NCBI GenBank assembly: GCA_009844085.1
Contig: VYCF01000076.1
Coordinates: 1 to 34,080 of the forward strand
Length of the DNA stretch: 34,080 bases
Reading direction: 5' to 3'
Source of the DNA: Gammaproteobacteria bacterium
Lineage (GTDB): Bacteria > Pseudomonadota > Gammaproteobacteria > Pseudomonadales > Pseudohongiellaceae
Position 1 is the stretch's first letter; every line of letters begins with the position of its first letter. Under the pieces are notes generated by a model. It saw only the letters and a program-made list of their open reading frames with translations, searched no databases and had not been told where the DNA came from. Made by a program: the position numbers and the translations under genes. Positions 16,092-25,100 of this stretch are shown here, piece after piece.

Positions 16092-17575
16092 AGCGGTATC
16101 GACTTCAGTGAGGGCTTGGTGACCTTGCCCATGGCGTTGCGCGGCAGGGCGTCCAGCCGCTTGACGTGCTTCGGAATCTTGTAGGACGACATGCGCTCGT
16201 TGCACCAGCTTTTCAGCTCCGCGAAATCGAGTTCGTCGCCGCTCTTCGTCACGACGAAGGCCGTGACCGCCTCGCCCCAGACTTCGTCTTCGGCGCCGAT
16301 CACCGCGACTTCGGCGATTTCCTCGTGGGTCAGCAGCACGCCTTCGATCTCCAGCGCCGAAAGCTTGTAGCCGCCGGACTTGATGATGTCCACCGAGGTG
16401 CGGCCCATGATGCGGTAATAGCCGTCCTCGATCACCGCCATGTCCCCGGAGCAGAACCAGCCGTCGACGAAGCTTTTCCGGGTCGCTTCCTCGTTGCCCC
16501 AGTATTCCAGGAACACGTTGTCGCCCTTGATGCGGATTTCGCCGGGATTGCCTTCGCCTTCAACGGGCCGGTGTGATTCGTCGAACAGTTGCACTTCGAC
16601 TCCGGGCAGCGGCTGCCCGACATAGCCCGCGCGCCGCTCGCCGTGGTAGGGGTTGGAAATGCCCATGCCGATTTCGGTCATGCCGTAGCGCTCAAGCAAA
16701 ACCTGGCCGGTCAGATCGCGCCATTGCTCGAACAGTTTGACCGGGCAGGCCGCCGAGCCGGAAATGTTCAGCCGCATGGCCTTGAAGCCGGCGCAGACGG
16801 CCGCGACTTCCTTCTCGTCCCGTGTTTCCAGGTACTGAATCAGCTTGACGTAGACGGTGGGCACGGCCATGAAGACGTTGTAAACGCCTGCGGCGACTTG
16901 CGAAGTGACTTTAGGGATATCGAGCCCGGCGAACAGATGCACCGTGGCCCCGGCCCACAGCCCGCAACTGAGGATGTTGACGATGCCGTGGATATGGTGC
17001 AGCGGCAGGAACAGGGGAATCACGTCGTCTTCGGTCCAGCACCAGGCGTCGATCAGGGTGGTAATCTGGGCGCGGATCGTCTTGTGGGTGCTTACCGTTC
17101 CCTTCGGCTTGCTCGTAGTTCCGCTGGTGAACAGCATCATGGCGCGGCGTCCCGGATCGATCTCGGGCAGGTCGCCCGGCGCCTCCGCCAGCATTTCTTC
17201 CACCGTCAGCAACTCGATGCCAAGCGATGCGCAAAGTTCGCGCAGTTCGTTCGGCGCCCCGGCCTGCGCGAACATGCGCGTGACCTTGGCGCTGCTCAGA
17301 TAGTGATCGAGTTCGGCTACCGCCGACGCCACGTTCAGCGGAACCGAGATGCCGCCGGCGCGCCACACGCCATGCATGCAGGTGACGTAGTCGAGGCTCG
17401 CCGGCAAGAAAAAAGCGATGCGCTCTTCTTCCAGGTCGCTACGGTTTCCGAGCAGTCCGGTAGCGAATCGATCGATGCGCGAGTTCACCTCGCCGTATGT
17501 ATGACTTGCCGTATCGTCAACGAGCGCGATGCGCGCGTTGCCGTCGGTCAGGTGATGAAAATCGTGATGTGACAT
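16088..17575 (-). CDS. matB: Malonyl-CoA synthetase-like acyl-CoA ligase (MatB/ACSF3 group)
   Basis: This 495-residue ANL-superfamily enzyme has the ATP-binding loop FTSGTTSKPKG (about 149-159), PLHHIHG near 200, the adenylate motif ERYGMTEIGM, GERRAGYVGQPLPGVE, and the hinge and C-terminal GYKLSALEIE and NAMGKVTK motifs with the catalytic Lys. The YGMTEIGM...GERRxGxVGxPLPGVE block is characteristic of malonyl/methylmalonyl-CoA synthetases. The immediately upstream MadL/MadM malonate carrier genes strongly support malonate as substrate: malonate plus CoA plus ATP gives malonyl-CoA. Start 17575 gives the standard MatB length (about 500), 20 bases after madM, with GGGA upstream. The open frame runs to 18196 but that part overlaps madM. 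The stop overlaps the SMP-30 start by ATGA. Confidence 0.85.
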   Translation of the reverse strand: MSHHDFHHLTDGNARIALVDDTASHTYGEVNSRIDRFATGLLGNRSDLEEERIAFFLPASLDYVTCMHGVWRAGGISVPLNVASAVAELDHYLSSAKVTRMFAQAGAPNELRELCASLGIELLTVEEMLAEAPGDLPEIDPGRRAMMLFTSGTTSKPKGTVSTHKTIRAQITTLIDAWCWTEDDVIPLFLPLHHIHGIVNILSCGLWAGATVHLFAGLDIPKVTSQVAAGVYNVFMAVPTVYVKLIQYLETRDEKEVAAVCAGFKAMRLNISGSAACPVKLFEQWRDLTGQVLLERYGMTEIGMGISNPYHGERRAGYVGQPLPGVEVQLFDESHRPVEGEGNPGEIRIKGDNVFLEYWGNEEATRKSFVDGWFCSGDMAVIEDGYYRIMGRTSVDIIKSGGYKLSALEIEGVLLTHEEIAEVAVIGAEDEVWGEAVTAFVVTKSGDELDFAELKSWCNERMSSYKIPKHVKRLDALPRNAMGKVTKPSLKSIPL

Positions 17576-17595
17576 TGTGATTCCCGATTTGGTGT

Positions 17596-18357
17596 TCAGA
17601 ACATGCCGTCGACGACGAAGAACAGGATCGAGGGCCCGAGCAGGCAGCCGACGCCGGTGTAGAAGGTAGCCGTCATTGCGCCGTAAGGCACGAGTTTCGG
17701 ATCCGTCGCCGCCAGTCCCGCCGCGACGCCGCTCGTCGTCCCCATGAGGCCGCCGAACACCATCGCCGACTGCGGGTTGTTCAATCCGATGAAACGCGCC
17801 ACGAGCGGCGTGCCGATCATGACCAGGATCGATTTCACCAGGCCCGCGGCCACGCTCAGGGTGATCATCGCGTCGGAAGCGCCGATGGCCTCCCCCGTGA
17901 CCGGGCCGACGATGTAGGTCACGGCGCCGGCGCCGATGGTAGTGATTTCGGTCGGGTCGGTGTATCCGAACGCCACCGCGACCGCTGCCCCAACAACGAA
18001 GGAAACGATGACCCCGGCGAAGATCGAGATCACGCCCGCCAGGCCGGCTTTCTTCAACTCGCTCAATTGCGCGCCGAAAGCCGTCGCGACGATGGCGAAA
18101 TCTCGCATCATGCCGCCGCCCATCAGGCCGATGCCGCTTAGCAGAGCGAAATCCGCCACGCCGCGGCTGCCGCCGGTCGCGACTCCGCCGTACCACGCCG
18201 CCAGCAGGCCGACGGCGATGGCGATGGCCGAACCGTGAATGCGGCCCGCGGTGAGCTTGTTGGCGAGCAGATAGGAAAGCCAGATGGTTACGCCGACAAC
18301 GGCGAAGGCGACGACGAGGTTATTGCGAACGAATACGGTTTCCAGCAGTTCCATCAT
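17596..18357 (-). CDS. madM: Malonate transporter subunit MadM
   Basis: This 253-residue integral membrane protein has about eight hydrophobic segments and glycine-rich motifs typical of MadM (LLSGIGLMGGGMMRDFAIVATAFGAQ, GPVTGEAIGASDAMITLSVAAGLVKSI, GGLMGTTSGVAAGL). MadM and the small MadL together form the sodium- or proton-coupled malonate carrier first described in Malonomonas rubra. The family's usual length is about 255, so it is complete. The first ATG (18357) overlaps the madL TGA as ATGA, and a strong AGGAGG lies just upstream within madL. It feeds malonate to the CoA ligase encoded next. No malonate decarboxylase subunits are present in the window. Confidence 0.9.
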   Translation of the reverse strand: MMELLETVFVRNNLVVAFAVVGVTIWLSYLLANKLTAGRIHGSAIAIAVGLLAAWYGGVATGGSRGVADFALLSGIGLMGGGMMRDFAIVATAFGAQLSELKKAGLAGVISIFAGVIVSFVVGAAVAVAFGYTDPTEITTIGAGAVTYIVGPVTGEAIGASDAMITLSVAAGLVKSILVMIGTPLVARFIGLNNPQSAMVFGGLMGTTSGVAAGLAATDPKLVPYGAMTATFYTGVGCLLGPSILFFVVDGMF

Positions 18358-18746
18358 GGCGCGCTCTCCTCCTTGTCCTCGGCAGATTCCGTATCGGTTC
18401 CGATCTTGCTCAGCGCGGGCACCAGCGCAAAACTGACCGCTACCGCGGCGACGCCGGCGGTGATGGCAAGCACGCCGCCGTCAATCGCCGCCGCCACGTT
18501 CTGCTGCGCGGCCATGGCGACGACGATGGGGATATACATCGCGCTCCAGAACTTTACGCCGGAACCCGCCGCGCCCTCGGTCAAAGCCGTGAAGCGGTCG
18601 GAATTGCATGCCAGCACGAGAAAGAGCATGGCGATGCCCACGCCGCCGACGTTCGCTTCCACGCCCAGAACGATGCCCAGACCTTCGCCGATCAGCATGC
18701 CCGCCACGAGGCAGGCGGAAAGCAGGGCGACACCATAAATGATCAT
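18354..18746 (-). CDS. madL: Malonate transporter subunit MadL
   Basis: This 130-residue membrane protein has about four hydrophobic segments and the MadL-typical stretch VGGVGIAMLFLVLACNSD, then a polar acidic C-terminus (TESAEDKEESAP). It partners with MadM as the second carrier subunit. Start ATG 18746 is chosen because GAAGGA lies about seven bases upstream and the length matches the family. The frame is open to 18878, but that part lacks a membrane segment. It is the first gene of the malonate cassette, with a sigma70-like promoter upstream. It is divergent from recC, 157 bases away. Confidence 0.88.
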   Translation of the reverse strand: MIIYGVALLSACLVAGMLIGEGLGIVLGVEANVGGVGIAMLFLVLACNSDRFTALTEGAAGSGVKFWSAMYIPIVVAMAAQQNVAAAIDGGVLAITAGVAAVAVSFALVPALSKIGTDTESAEDKEESAP

Positions 18747-18790
18747 TGTTCGGTCCTTCAGAAGTAGACGGTCCGGCCGCCGCTGCGCCG

Positions 18791-18819
18791 ATAATATGAC
18801 GCGCCCGCGGGCGGCGCAA
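18791..18819 (-). promoter_or_regulatory. Predicted sigma70-like promoter of the malonate cassette, with palindrome in the spacer
   Basis: On the minus strand TTGCGC (18819-18814) is separated by exactly 17 bases from TATTAT (18796-18791), about 45 bases before the madL start. The spacer contains the perfect 12-base palindrome CGCCCGCGGGCG (18802-18813), a possible operator. Hexamer match is good for the -10 and moderate for the -35. Confidence 0.42.
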
Positions 18820-18846
18820 TTCGGGCAAGGAAATGCGCCGGCTTCC

Positions 18847-18874
18847 TTGACCGTTGCCTCAGGCGTGTTACTTT
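18847..18874 (+). promoter_or_regulatory. Predicted promoter of the recCBD operon
   Basis: TTGACC (18847-18852), a 16-base spacer and TACTTT (18869-18874) preceded by TGT give an extended -10 arrangement about 30 bases before the recC TTG start. The -35 matches five of six consensus bases and the -10 three of six. Confidence 0.38.
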
Positions 18875-18903
18875 TCATCGCGCATATGATCCGTGGGTGA
18901 GAT

Positions 18904-21900
18904 TTGCGCGTTTACCATTCGAACCGGCTCGAAGCGCTGGCCAGTAAAATGGCCAGACTGATCGCATCGGATCCGGCGGAACCCCTGATGCCGGAACGGA
19001 TCGTCGTACCGCATCAGACCATGGCTCGCTGGCTCAAGCTCGAACTCGCACGGGAATTGGGCATAGCCGCGAATCTCCGCTTCGAACAACCGGCCGCGTT
19101 CGCATGGTCGATCTTGCGCGGAGCCGTTCCTTCCTTGTCGACAGAGCAAGGCTTTTCCCCGGACACATTGCGCTGGCACATATTCGAACTGCTGCCGGAT
19201 TTTGCCCGCGGCGCCGATGCGGCCGAGGTGCGCAGGTTTCTCGCCGACGGCGACGAGCGCAAGCGGTTCGAGCTCGCCGACAAGCTGGCCGGAGTCTTCG
19301 ACCGCTGCATCAATTTCCGGGATGACTGGATCAGGGACTGGGAGCAAGGCGCGGCGCCGCATTGGCAGGCGCGGCTTTGGCAATTGCTGGCAGGAAAAGT
19401 TCCCGAACGGCATTGGGTGCATGCGCTCGATGCGTTCGAGCGGGAACTGGCGGGTGGACTCGAACCGAAAAACTGGCCACGGCGTGTGTTCGTCTTCGGC
19501 GTTTCGGCGCTGTCGCCTTCTTATCTGCGATTGCTGAAGCAGCTCGCCGCGAGCATCGAATTGCATGTCTTTCTGTTCAATCCAAGCTCGGAATACTGGA
19601 GCGACCTGCGCACGGAAAGAGAAATTCGTTATCGGGTTGAAGACGGGGACGCGAACGAACAATATTTCGAGGAGGGCAACAAACTGCTCGCCGCCTGGGG
19701 GCGCGCAGGGCGTTTTACCTTCGAATCCCTGATCGCACTGGAAGTCGAAGAGCAGTCGTTCTTTCCGCCGCCGGATACCGAATCCCGGCTTGCCGCGGTG
19801 CAGGCCGATATCCAGGAAGTGCGGGATTCAGCCGACGCCGGTAGCTCCGATGTCGTCGCGCCCGACGATTCATTGCAGATTCATTGCTGCCATTCGCCCA
19901 TGCGCGAGGCCGAGGCGCTGCACGATCGCCTGCTCGACCTGCTCGAGAAAAATTCCGACATCGAGCCGGCCGACATCATGATCCTGACCCCGAACCTGGC
20001 TCGTTATGGACCGGTGATCGCGGCGGTGTTCGAAGCCGAAGGCCGAATCCCCGTCGTCCTGTCACGTTTCCAGGCGGCGGACTCTTCAACCGCCCGCGCG
20101 TTTTTCGATCTGTTGTCCCTGCCCGGTACGCGTTACGGCGTCGAAGCCGTACTCGCGCCGCTTGACGCACCTTCCCTGCGCGCTCGATTCGGAATTGACG
20201 AAAACAGTCTCCCCGCGATTCGCGACTGGGTCAGGCAGGCGGGTATCCGCCGCGGCGTAGCTCCCGATGACGGCGAGCAGGCGCCGGCAATGCCGGGCAA
20301 TACCTGGAACGAAGGATTGCAGCGGCTGCTGATGGGTTATGCAGCGGGCGATACCGACGATCTGGCGCTTGGCGTCGCTCCATGCTCGATCCGCGGCGAA
20401 GGAGGATTCGAAGCCGGCGAAGAAGACTATGAGACCCTCGGCAGGTTCATCACCTATTGCACTGCCGCAATTGAATTGCGCAACGATGCGGCAAGGCCGC
20501 GCAATGCGAATCAATGGACGATTTCCCTGCGCCGGATGCTGGAAAGGTTTTTCGACAACGGCTCGATTCGCGGCGCTTATCGCGGATTCGAAGGAGTGCG
20601 TGCGGCCGCCGGCGAATTCGAGGAAGTCACCAGTCTCATAGACAATTTCGCAACCCAGGCCGGCCGGATCGATTGCCCCATCTCCTTCGAAGTCGTGCGG
20701 CAAACGCTCAGGGAGGCCGCGACCGGCCCCGCAATCGGACCGGCACAGCTTGCAGACGGCGCGACCATCGGCAGGCTCGCGCCGGGACAGGTTCTGCCGG
20801 CCAGGATCGTTTGCGCCGTGGGCATGAACGGCGATGGATTTCCCCGCAATCCGCCGAGTCACACCTTCGATCCGGTGGAACGGGACAATCGCCGCGCCGG
20901 AGACCGCGATATCCGCCACGAAGACCGCTTCGCCTTCCTCGAAGCCCTGCTGGCGGCGCGCAACGCCTTCATCGTAACTTACACCGGGCGCGACCAGCGC
21001 GACGACTCCGATATTCCGCCTTCGGTTCTGGTGGAAGAACTCGCCGACAGTCTCGCGGTTCGTTTCCCTGATTCCTTCCGGTTCAATCATCCGCTGCAGC
21101 CGTTCAGCACGCGGTATTTCACCGGCAAGAATGGGCTTTTCAGCTACTCGCAAACCATGCTTGATGCCGCCGGCGTTTTGCACAGCCGGGACAGGCAGTC
21201 CCCGGACCGGTTCGCAAACCGGCTTCCCGAACCCGAGGCTTCGCGCCGAAAGGTCAGCCTGGAAGAGCTCGAACGATATTTCACCAATCCGGCCCGGGGC
21301 TTCCTGCGGGAGCGGTTCGGAATCAGGCTGGGCGAGGAAGAAAGGGCGATTGAGGAAGTCGAACCCTTGCAGCTTGACGGCCTCCAGCGCTGGGGCTTGC
21401 GTGAGGAGATATTGAACAGGACCGATGCAGGGCGGGAGCGGAGGGCAGCCCCTGAATCCGTCAGATCGCTGCTGCTGGCGAACGGGAGCCTGCCCTACGG
21501 CAGTTTCGGCGCCTTGGCCTGTGACGAAGCTTTCGAAGCCGCAAATGAATTGCGTCAACTGCTTGCTCCGCACGCCGAAACTCTCGCCGCCGAACCGGTG
21601 CCTTTCAGACTTGAGATCGACGATTTCAGACTGACAGGCGCGATCCCCCATGTCGGCCGGGAGCGAATGGTCTGGTGGCGCAACGGAAAACAAAATCCGG
21701 GGGACCTTGTCCAGATTCGTCTCAGGCAACTTGCGTGGGTGGCCGCCGGCAACAGTCCGCTGCCAATGACCGCCATATGGCTCGGCAAGCAGGAAGAATT
21801 CGCCGCGCCGCGGCCGCAAACGGAGTCGATCATTCATTGGCTTGAAGCCTGGTGGCGGGGATTGTCACAGCCGCTGCGGTTCTTTCCTGAATCTTCCGTG

Positions 21901-22128
21901 GCCTACGCCAGGGAATTGAAAGAAGGAAAGGGTGGCGCCGAGTCGGCGATGTCGATGGCGGGAAATACCTGGCGGGGCGATTCCTGGGGATCCGCTCCCG
22001 CGGAACGCGCCAAATTGCACAACTGCCTCGTCTGGGATCTCGGGGAGGACGAAGACCCGCTCGACGAAGACTTCGCCGGTCTGGCGGAGTTGTTACTTTC
22101 GCCTATGTTCGGGGAGAAGCCGCAATGA
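18904..22128 (+). CDS. recC: Exodeoxyribonuclease V gamma subunit RecC
   Basis: This 1074-residue RecC is a little shorter than the E. coli protein (1122). The N-terminus, RVYHSNRLEALASKMARLIA followed by the PERIVVPHQTMARWL and GIAANLRFEQPAAFAWS segments, closely follows RecC of other proteobacteria. RecC is the inactive-nuclease scaffold of RecBCD that recognises Chi and splits the DNA strands for RecB and RecD. The start appears to be TTG 18904: an in-frame TGA at 18898 excludes anything longer, no ATG or GTG gives the conserved VYHSNRL start, and GGGTGAG lies just before it, though closer than usual. The 3' end overlaps recB by ATGA. The gene order recC-recB-recD lacks the ptrA protease gene found between recC and recB in enteric bacteria. 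Confidence 0.93.
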   Translation: MRVYHSNRLEALASKMARLIASDPAEPLMPERIVVPHQTMARWLKLELARELGIAANLRFEQPAAFAWSILRGAVPSLSTEQGFSPDTLRWHIFELLPDFARGADAAEVRRFLADGDERKRFELADKLAGVFDRCINFRDDWIRDWEQGAAPHWQARLWQLLAGKVPERHWVHALDAFERELAGGLEPKNWPRRVFVFGVSALSPSYLRLLKQLAASIELHVFLFNPSSEYWSDLRTEREIRYRVEDGDANEQYFEEGNKLLAAWGRAGRFTFESLIALEVEEQSFFPPPDTESRLAAVQADIQEVRDSADAGSSDVVAPDDSLQIHCCHSPMREAEALHDRLLDLLEKNSDIEPADIMILTPNLARYGPVIAAVFEAEGRIPVVLSRFQAADSSTARAFFDLLSLPGTRYGVEAVLAPLDAPSLRARFGIDENSLPAIRDWVRQAGIRRGVAPDDGEQAPAMPGNTWNEGLQRLLMGYAAGDTDDLALGVAPCSIRGEGGFEAGEEDYETLGRFITYCTAAIELRNDAARPRNANQWTISLRRMLERFFDNGSIRGAYRGFEGVRAAAGEFEEVTSLIDNFATQAGRIDCPISFEVVRQTLREAATGPAIGPAQLADGATIGRLAPGQVLPARIVCAVGMNGDGFPRNPPSHTFDPVERDNRRAGDRDIRHEDRFAFLEALLAARNAFIVTYTGRDQRDDSDIPPSVLVEELADSLAVRFPDSFRFNHPLQPFSTRYFTGKNGLFSYSQTMLDAAGVLHSRDRQSPDRFANRLPEPEASRRKVSLEELERYFTNPARGFLRERFGIRLGEEERAIEEVEPLQLDGLQRWGLREEILNRTDAGRERRAAPESVRSLLLANGSLPYGSFGALACDEAFEAANELRQLLAPHAETLAAEPVPFRLEIDDFRLTGAIPHVGRERMVWWRNGKQNPGDLVQIRLRQLAWVAAGNSPLPMTAIWLGKQEEFAAPRPQTESIIHWLEAWWRGLSQPLRFFPESSVAYARELKEGKGGAESAMSMAGNTWRGDSWGSAPAERAKLHNCLVWDLGEDEDPLDEDFAGLAELLLSPMFGEKPQ

Positions 22129-25100
22129 GCGCGGACCGGTCTCCAACTCCCCTGGATACGGCCTTGACCGGAGGCCGAACGCTCATCGAAGCAAGCGCCG
22201 GTTCGGGCAAGACTCGCGCCATCACAACGCTGGTTGCCCGTCTCGTGGTCGAGCAGGGCCTGGAACTCGACAGCATCCTGGTGGTGACTTTCACCAAGCC
22301 GGCCACGGCGGAATTGCGCAACCGCATTCGCAAGACGCTCAAGGCAATCCAGGATGCGATTGGGTCGGCCGGCGATGCGGATGACGATCAAGCCAGTGAA
22401 CTGCTCGAGAGATGGGAAGAAATCGAGAAACTCGATGAAGAATGCATCAGGGCTCGAATCGACCTTGCGCTGCTCGACATCGACCGGGCCAATATTCTCA
22501 CCATTCACGGATTCTGCCAGCGGGCGCTCAAGGAATTTGCGTTCGAAACCGGATTCCCTTTCGGCTTCGAGGTCAGCGGCGACGGCGCAGGAATCGTTGA
22601 AAGCGTCGTGCGCGACATCTGGCAGCGCAACTTCCGAGACAGCTCCCGCATATTCGCCAATCATGTGGCGAAAAAGAAATTCATGCCCGCCGAACTCGCG
22701 AAATGGTTCGGTTCGTTGCGCGCCAAACTGTTTCGCGACGTCAGGGGAGTTCCCGACCAGCCAGTTGAACCGCCTGAGGCCGAGAATGCGTGCCGTTCGG
22801 TGCTGGAATCCGCGCTGGCAACCTGGCGTGAGCATGGCGAGGAATTCCGCCAGATCATGCTCGACACCACCGCGCTGAACAAAACAAGTTATCCGCTGGC
22901 AAAGATCGACAATCAGCTTGAGTGGATTACCGCAATTTTAGCCGGTGGAGTCCTGCCTGCTGAAATCGACGAATTGGCAAAATGCGCACGATACCTCGGC
23001 GCCAAGAGCACTTCCGGCAAATGCAGGAAAGGTCACCAGCTTCCCGAAAACCCCATGTTCGAAGCTTTCGACGAACTGGCGGATGCCTGCGCGGCCTTGT
23101 CGGAGAGTTTCGAAGCCTGGTTCAGGCACATTCGCCGTCAACTCGTCGAAGAAGCCGGTGACGATATCCGCCGCCTGATTCGTACCGAAAGACGTCTGGG
23201 TTACGATGATCTTCTTATCGAGATGCGCGATGCGCTGGCCCGCGAGAGCGCCGGACCACGGCTCGCGGAGAACATTCGCCGGCGTTTCCCGGTTGCGTTG
23301 ATCGACGAGTTTCAGGATACGGATCCGACCCAGGAGCGGATCTTCAGCAGCATTTATGGAAACCGGGAGGTTTCCGGCGGCGAAGATCGGCCCGATCAGT
23401 CCAGCGCCCTGTATATCGTCGGCGATCCGAAACAGTCGATCTACCAGTTTCGCGGCGCCGACATCTTCGCTTACCTCAGTGCGCAACAGGGAACCGATTC
23501 GAGTCTGCAACTCGGCCATAACTGGCGTTCCGTGCCCGGTCTCGTGGACGCGGTCAACGCCATGTTCGATGCACCGCTGGCGTTCACGATCCCGGAAATC
23601 GGCTTCACGCCCGCAATGCCCGGGCGCGATGACGAAACCCGGCTGAAAATCGATGGCGAAGCCTCGTCGCCTTTCACATTCTGGCTGGCGGACGACCAGC
23701 CAAACAACGGCTCCGCGACAGCCCTGGTAGCAGACGAAACGGCGAATGACGTCGTTCGCCTGCTCGACCTGGCCCGGGCCGGCAAGGCCATGTTGGGCGA
23801 ACGTCTGCTCAGGGCTTCCGATATCGCGGTCCTCGTCTCCACGCGCGCCCAGGGCCGCGAAATCGCCAAAGCCCTTCGCGGGCGCGGCGGCAAAAGCGTG
23901 GAAATCGACGATTCGAACGTGTTCGAGACGCGGGAAGCAGAGCAAGTCCATCGCCTGTTGCTCGCCGTCGCCAATCCCGGTCGCCAGGATTATCGGCGCG
24001 CGGCGCTGACAGGCGATCTGTTCGGCCTCGACAGCGGACAATTGCTTGCATTGAGCGAAGACGACGAATCCTGGAACCGCTGGGCGCAGCAATTCATGGA
24101 ATGGCGCGATTATTGGCGCTCAAGAGGCGTCGGCGCGATGCTGCGCACGATCGTCGGCGCCGAGGGAGGCGCCGGAAACCTGTTGCGTTACGCCGACGGG
24201 CCGCGCAGGCTCACCAATCTCTATCATCTCACCGAACTGTTGCAGGAAGCCGAGACTGAGAATCGGCACTCTCCGGCGGGTATTCTCGCCTGGCTCAAGC
24301 GGCGTCTCGAGGGGCAAGCCGGAACGAAAGAAGGAGAGGAAGACGCCTTCACCTTGCGCCTCGACAACGACGAGGATCTGGTAAGAATCCTGACGATTCA
24401 CAAGAGCAAGGGCCTGGAATTCCCGATCGTATATCTCCCCTTTGCCTGGTACGGCAGACAGATCGGAATCCGTTCCGATGAACCGGTCAGCTTCCATGTC
24501 CGTGACGGCAATCAGTTCCCCGCCATACTCGATCTGAATCCGGACGATTCGAGCCGGAACGCGCAATCAATGGAAGACTTCGGCGAATCGGTGCGCCGCC
24601 TGTACGTGGCCTTGACTCGCGCCCGGGATCGCTGTGTCGTCGCCTGGACTCGCATCGCGAGCGGAAGGAACAAGGAGTTGCCGCCATTGGCCTGGCTTAT
24701 GCACGGAAACGAGCGGGGTGTTGAAATGCTTGGCGGACTGGAAGGCGGCAGCATGCCGGCGTCGGATTCCGCGACCCCCGATGCCGTGGCGGAAGCTCAT
24801 GCCGGTATCCAGGCCGACTTCCGCAACAAGAGCCGGGAAGACTTTCGCGCTGATGTCGCGGCCGTTGCAAACAAGTGCCCCCAGGCCATCGAAATTCGCG
24901 AAATCGGCAACGTTGCGCCCGCGCTCGCCCAGCAGGCTGAAAAACTACCGGATCTCGGATGCCGCGAATTCAGCCGCGCCACGCGCCGCATTCGCCAGAT
25001 GACCAGTTTCACCGCGCTGTCGGCGGATCATGCCGCGGCATCTCCGGCCCATCGATTCAGCGAACCGGGGGCGCCCGATCACGACGAAGCCGAGGGCGAT

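Noticed and set aside
17576..18196. N-terminal extension of the malonyl-CoA synthetase to 702 residues
   Set aside because: The extension overlaps madM in another frame and is Arg/Gly/His-rich. MatB proteins are about 500 residues and start where ATG 17575 does.
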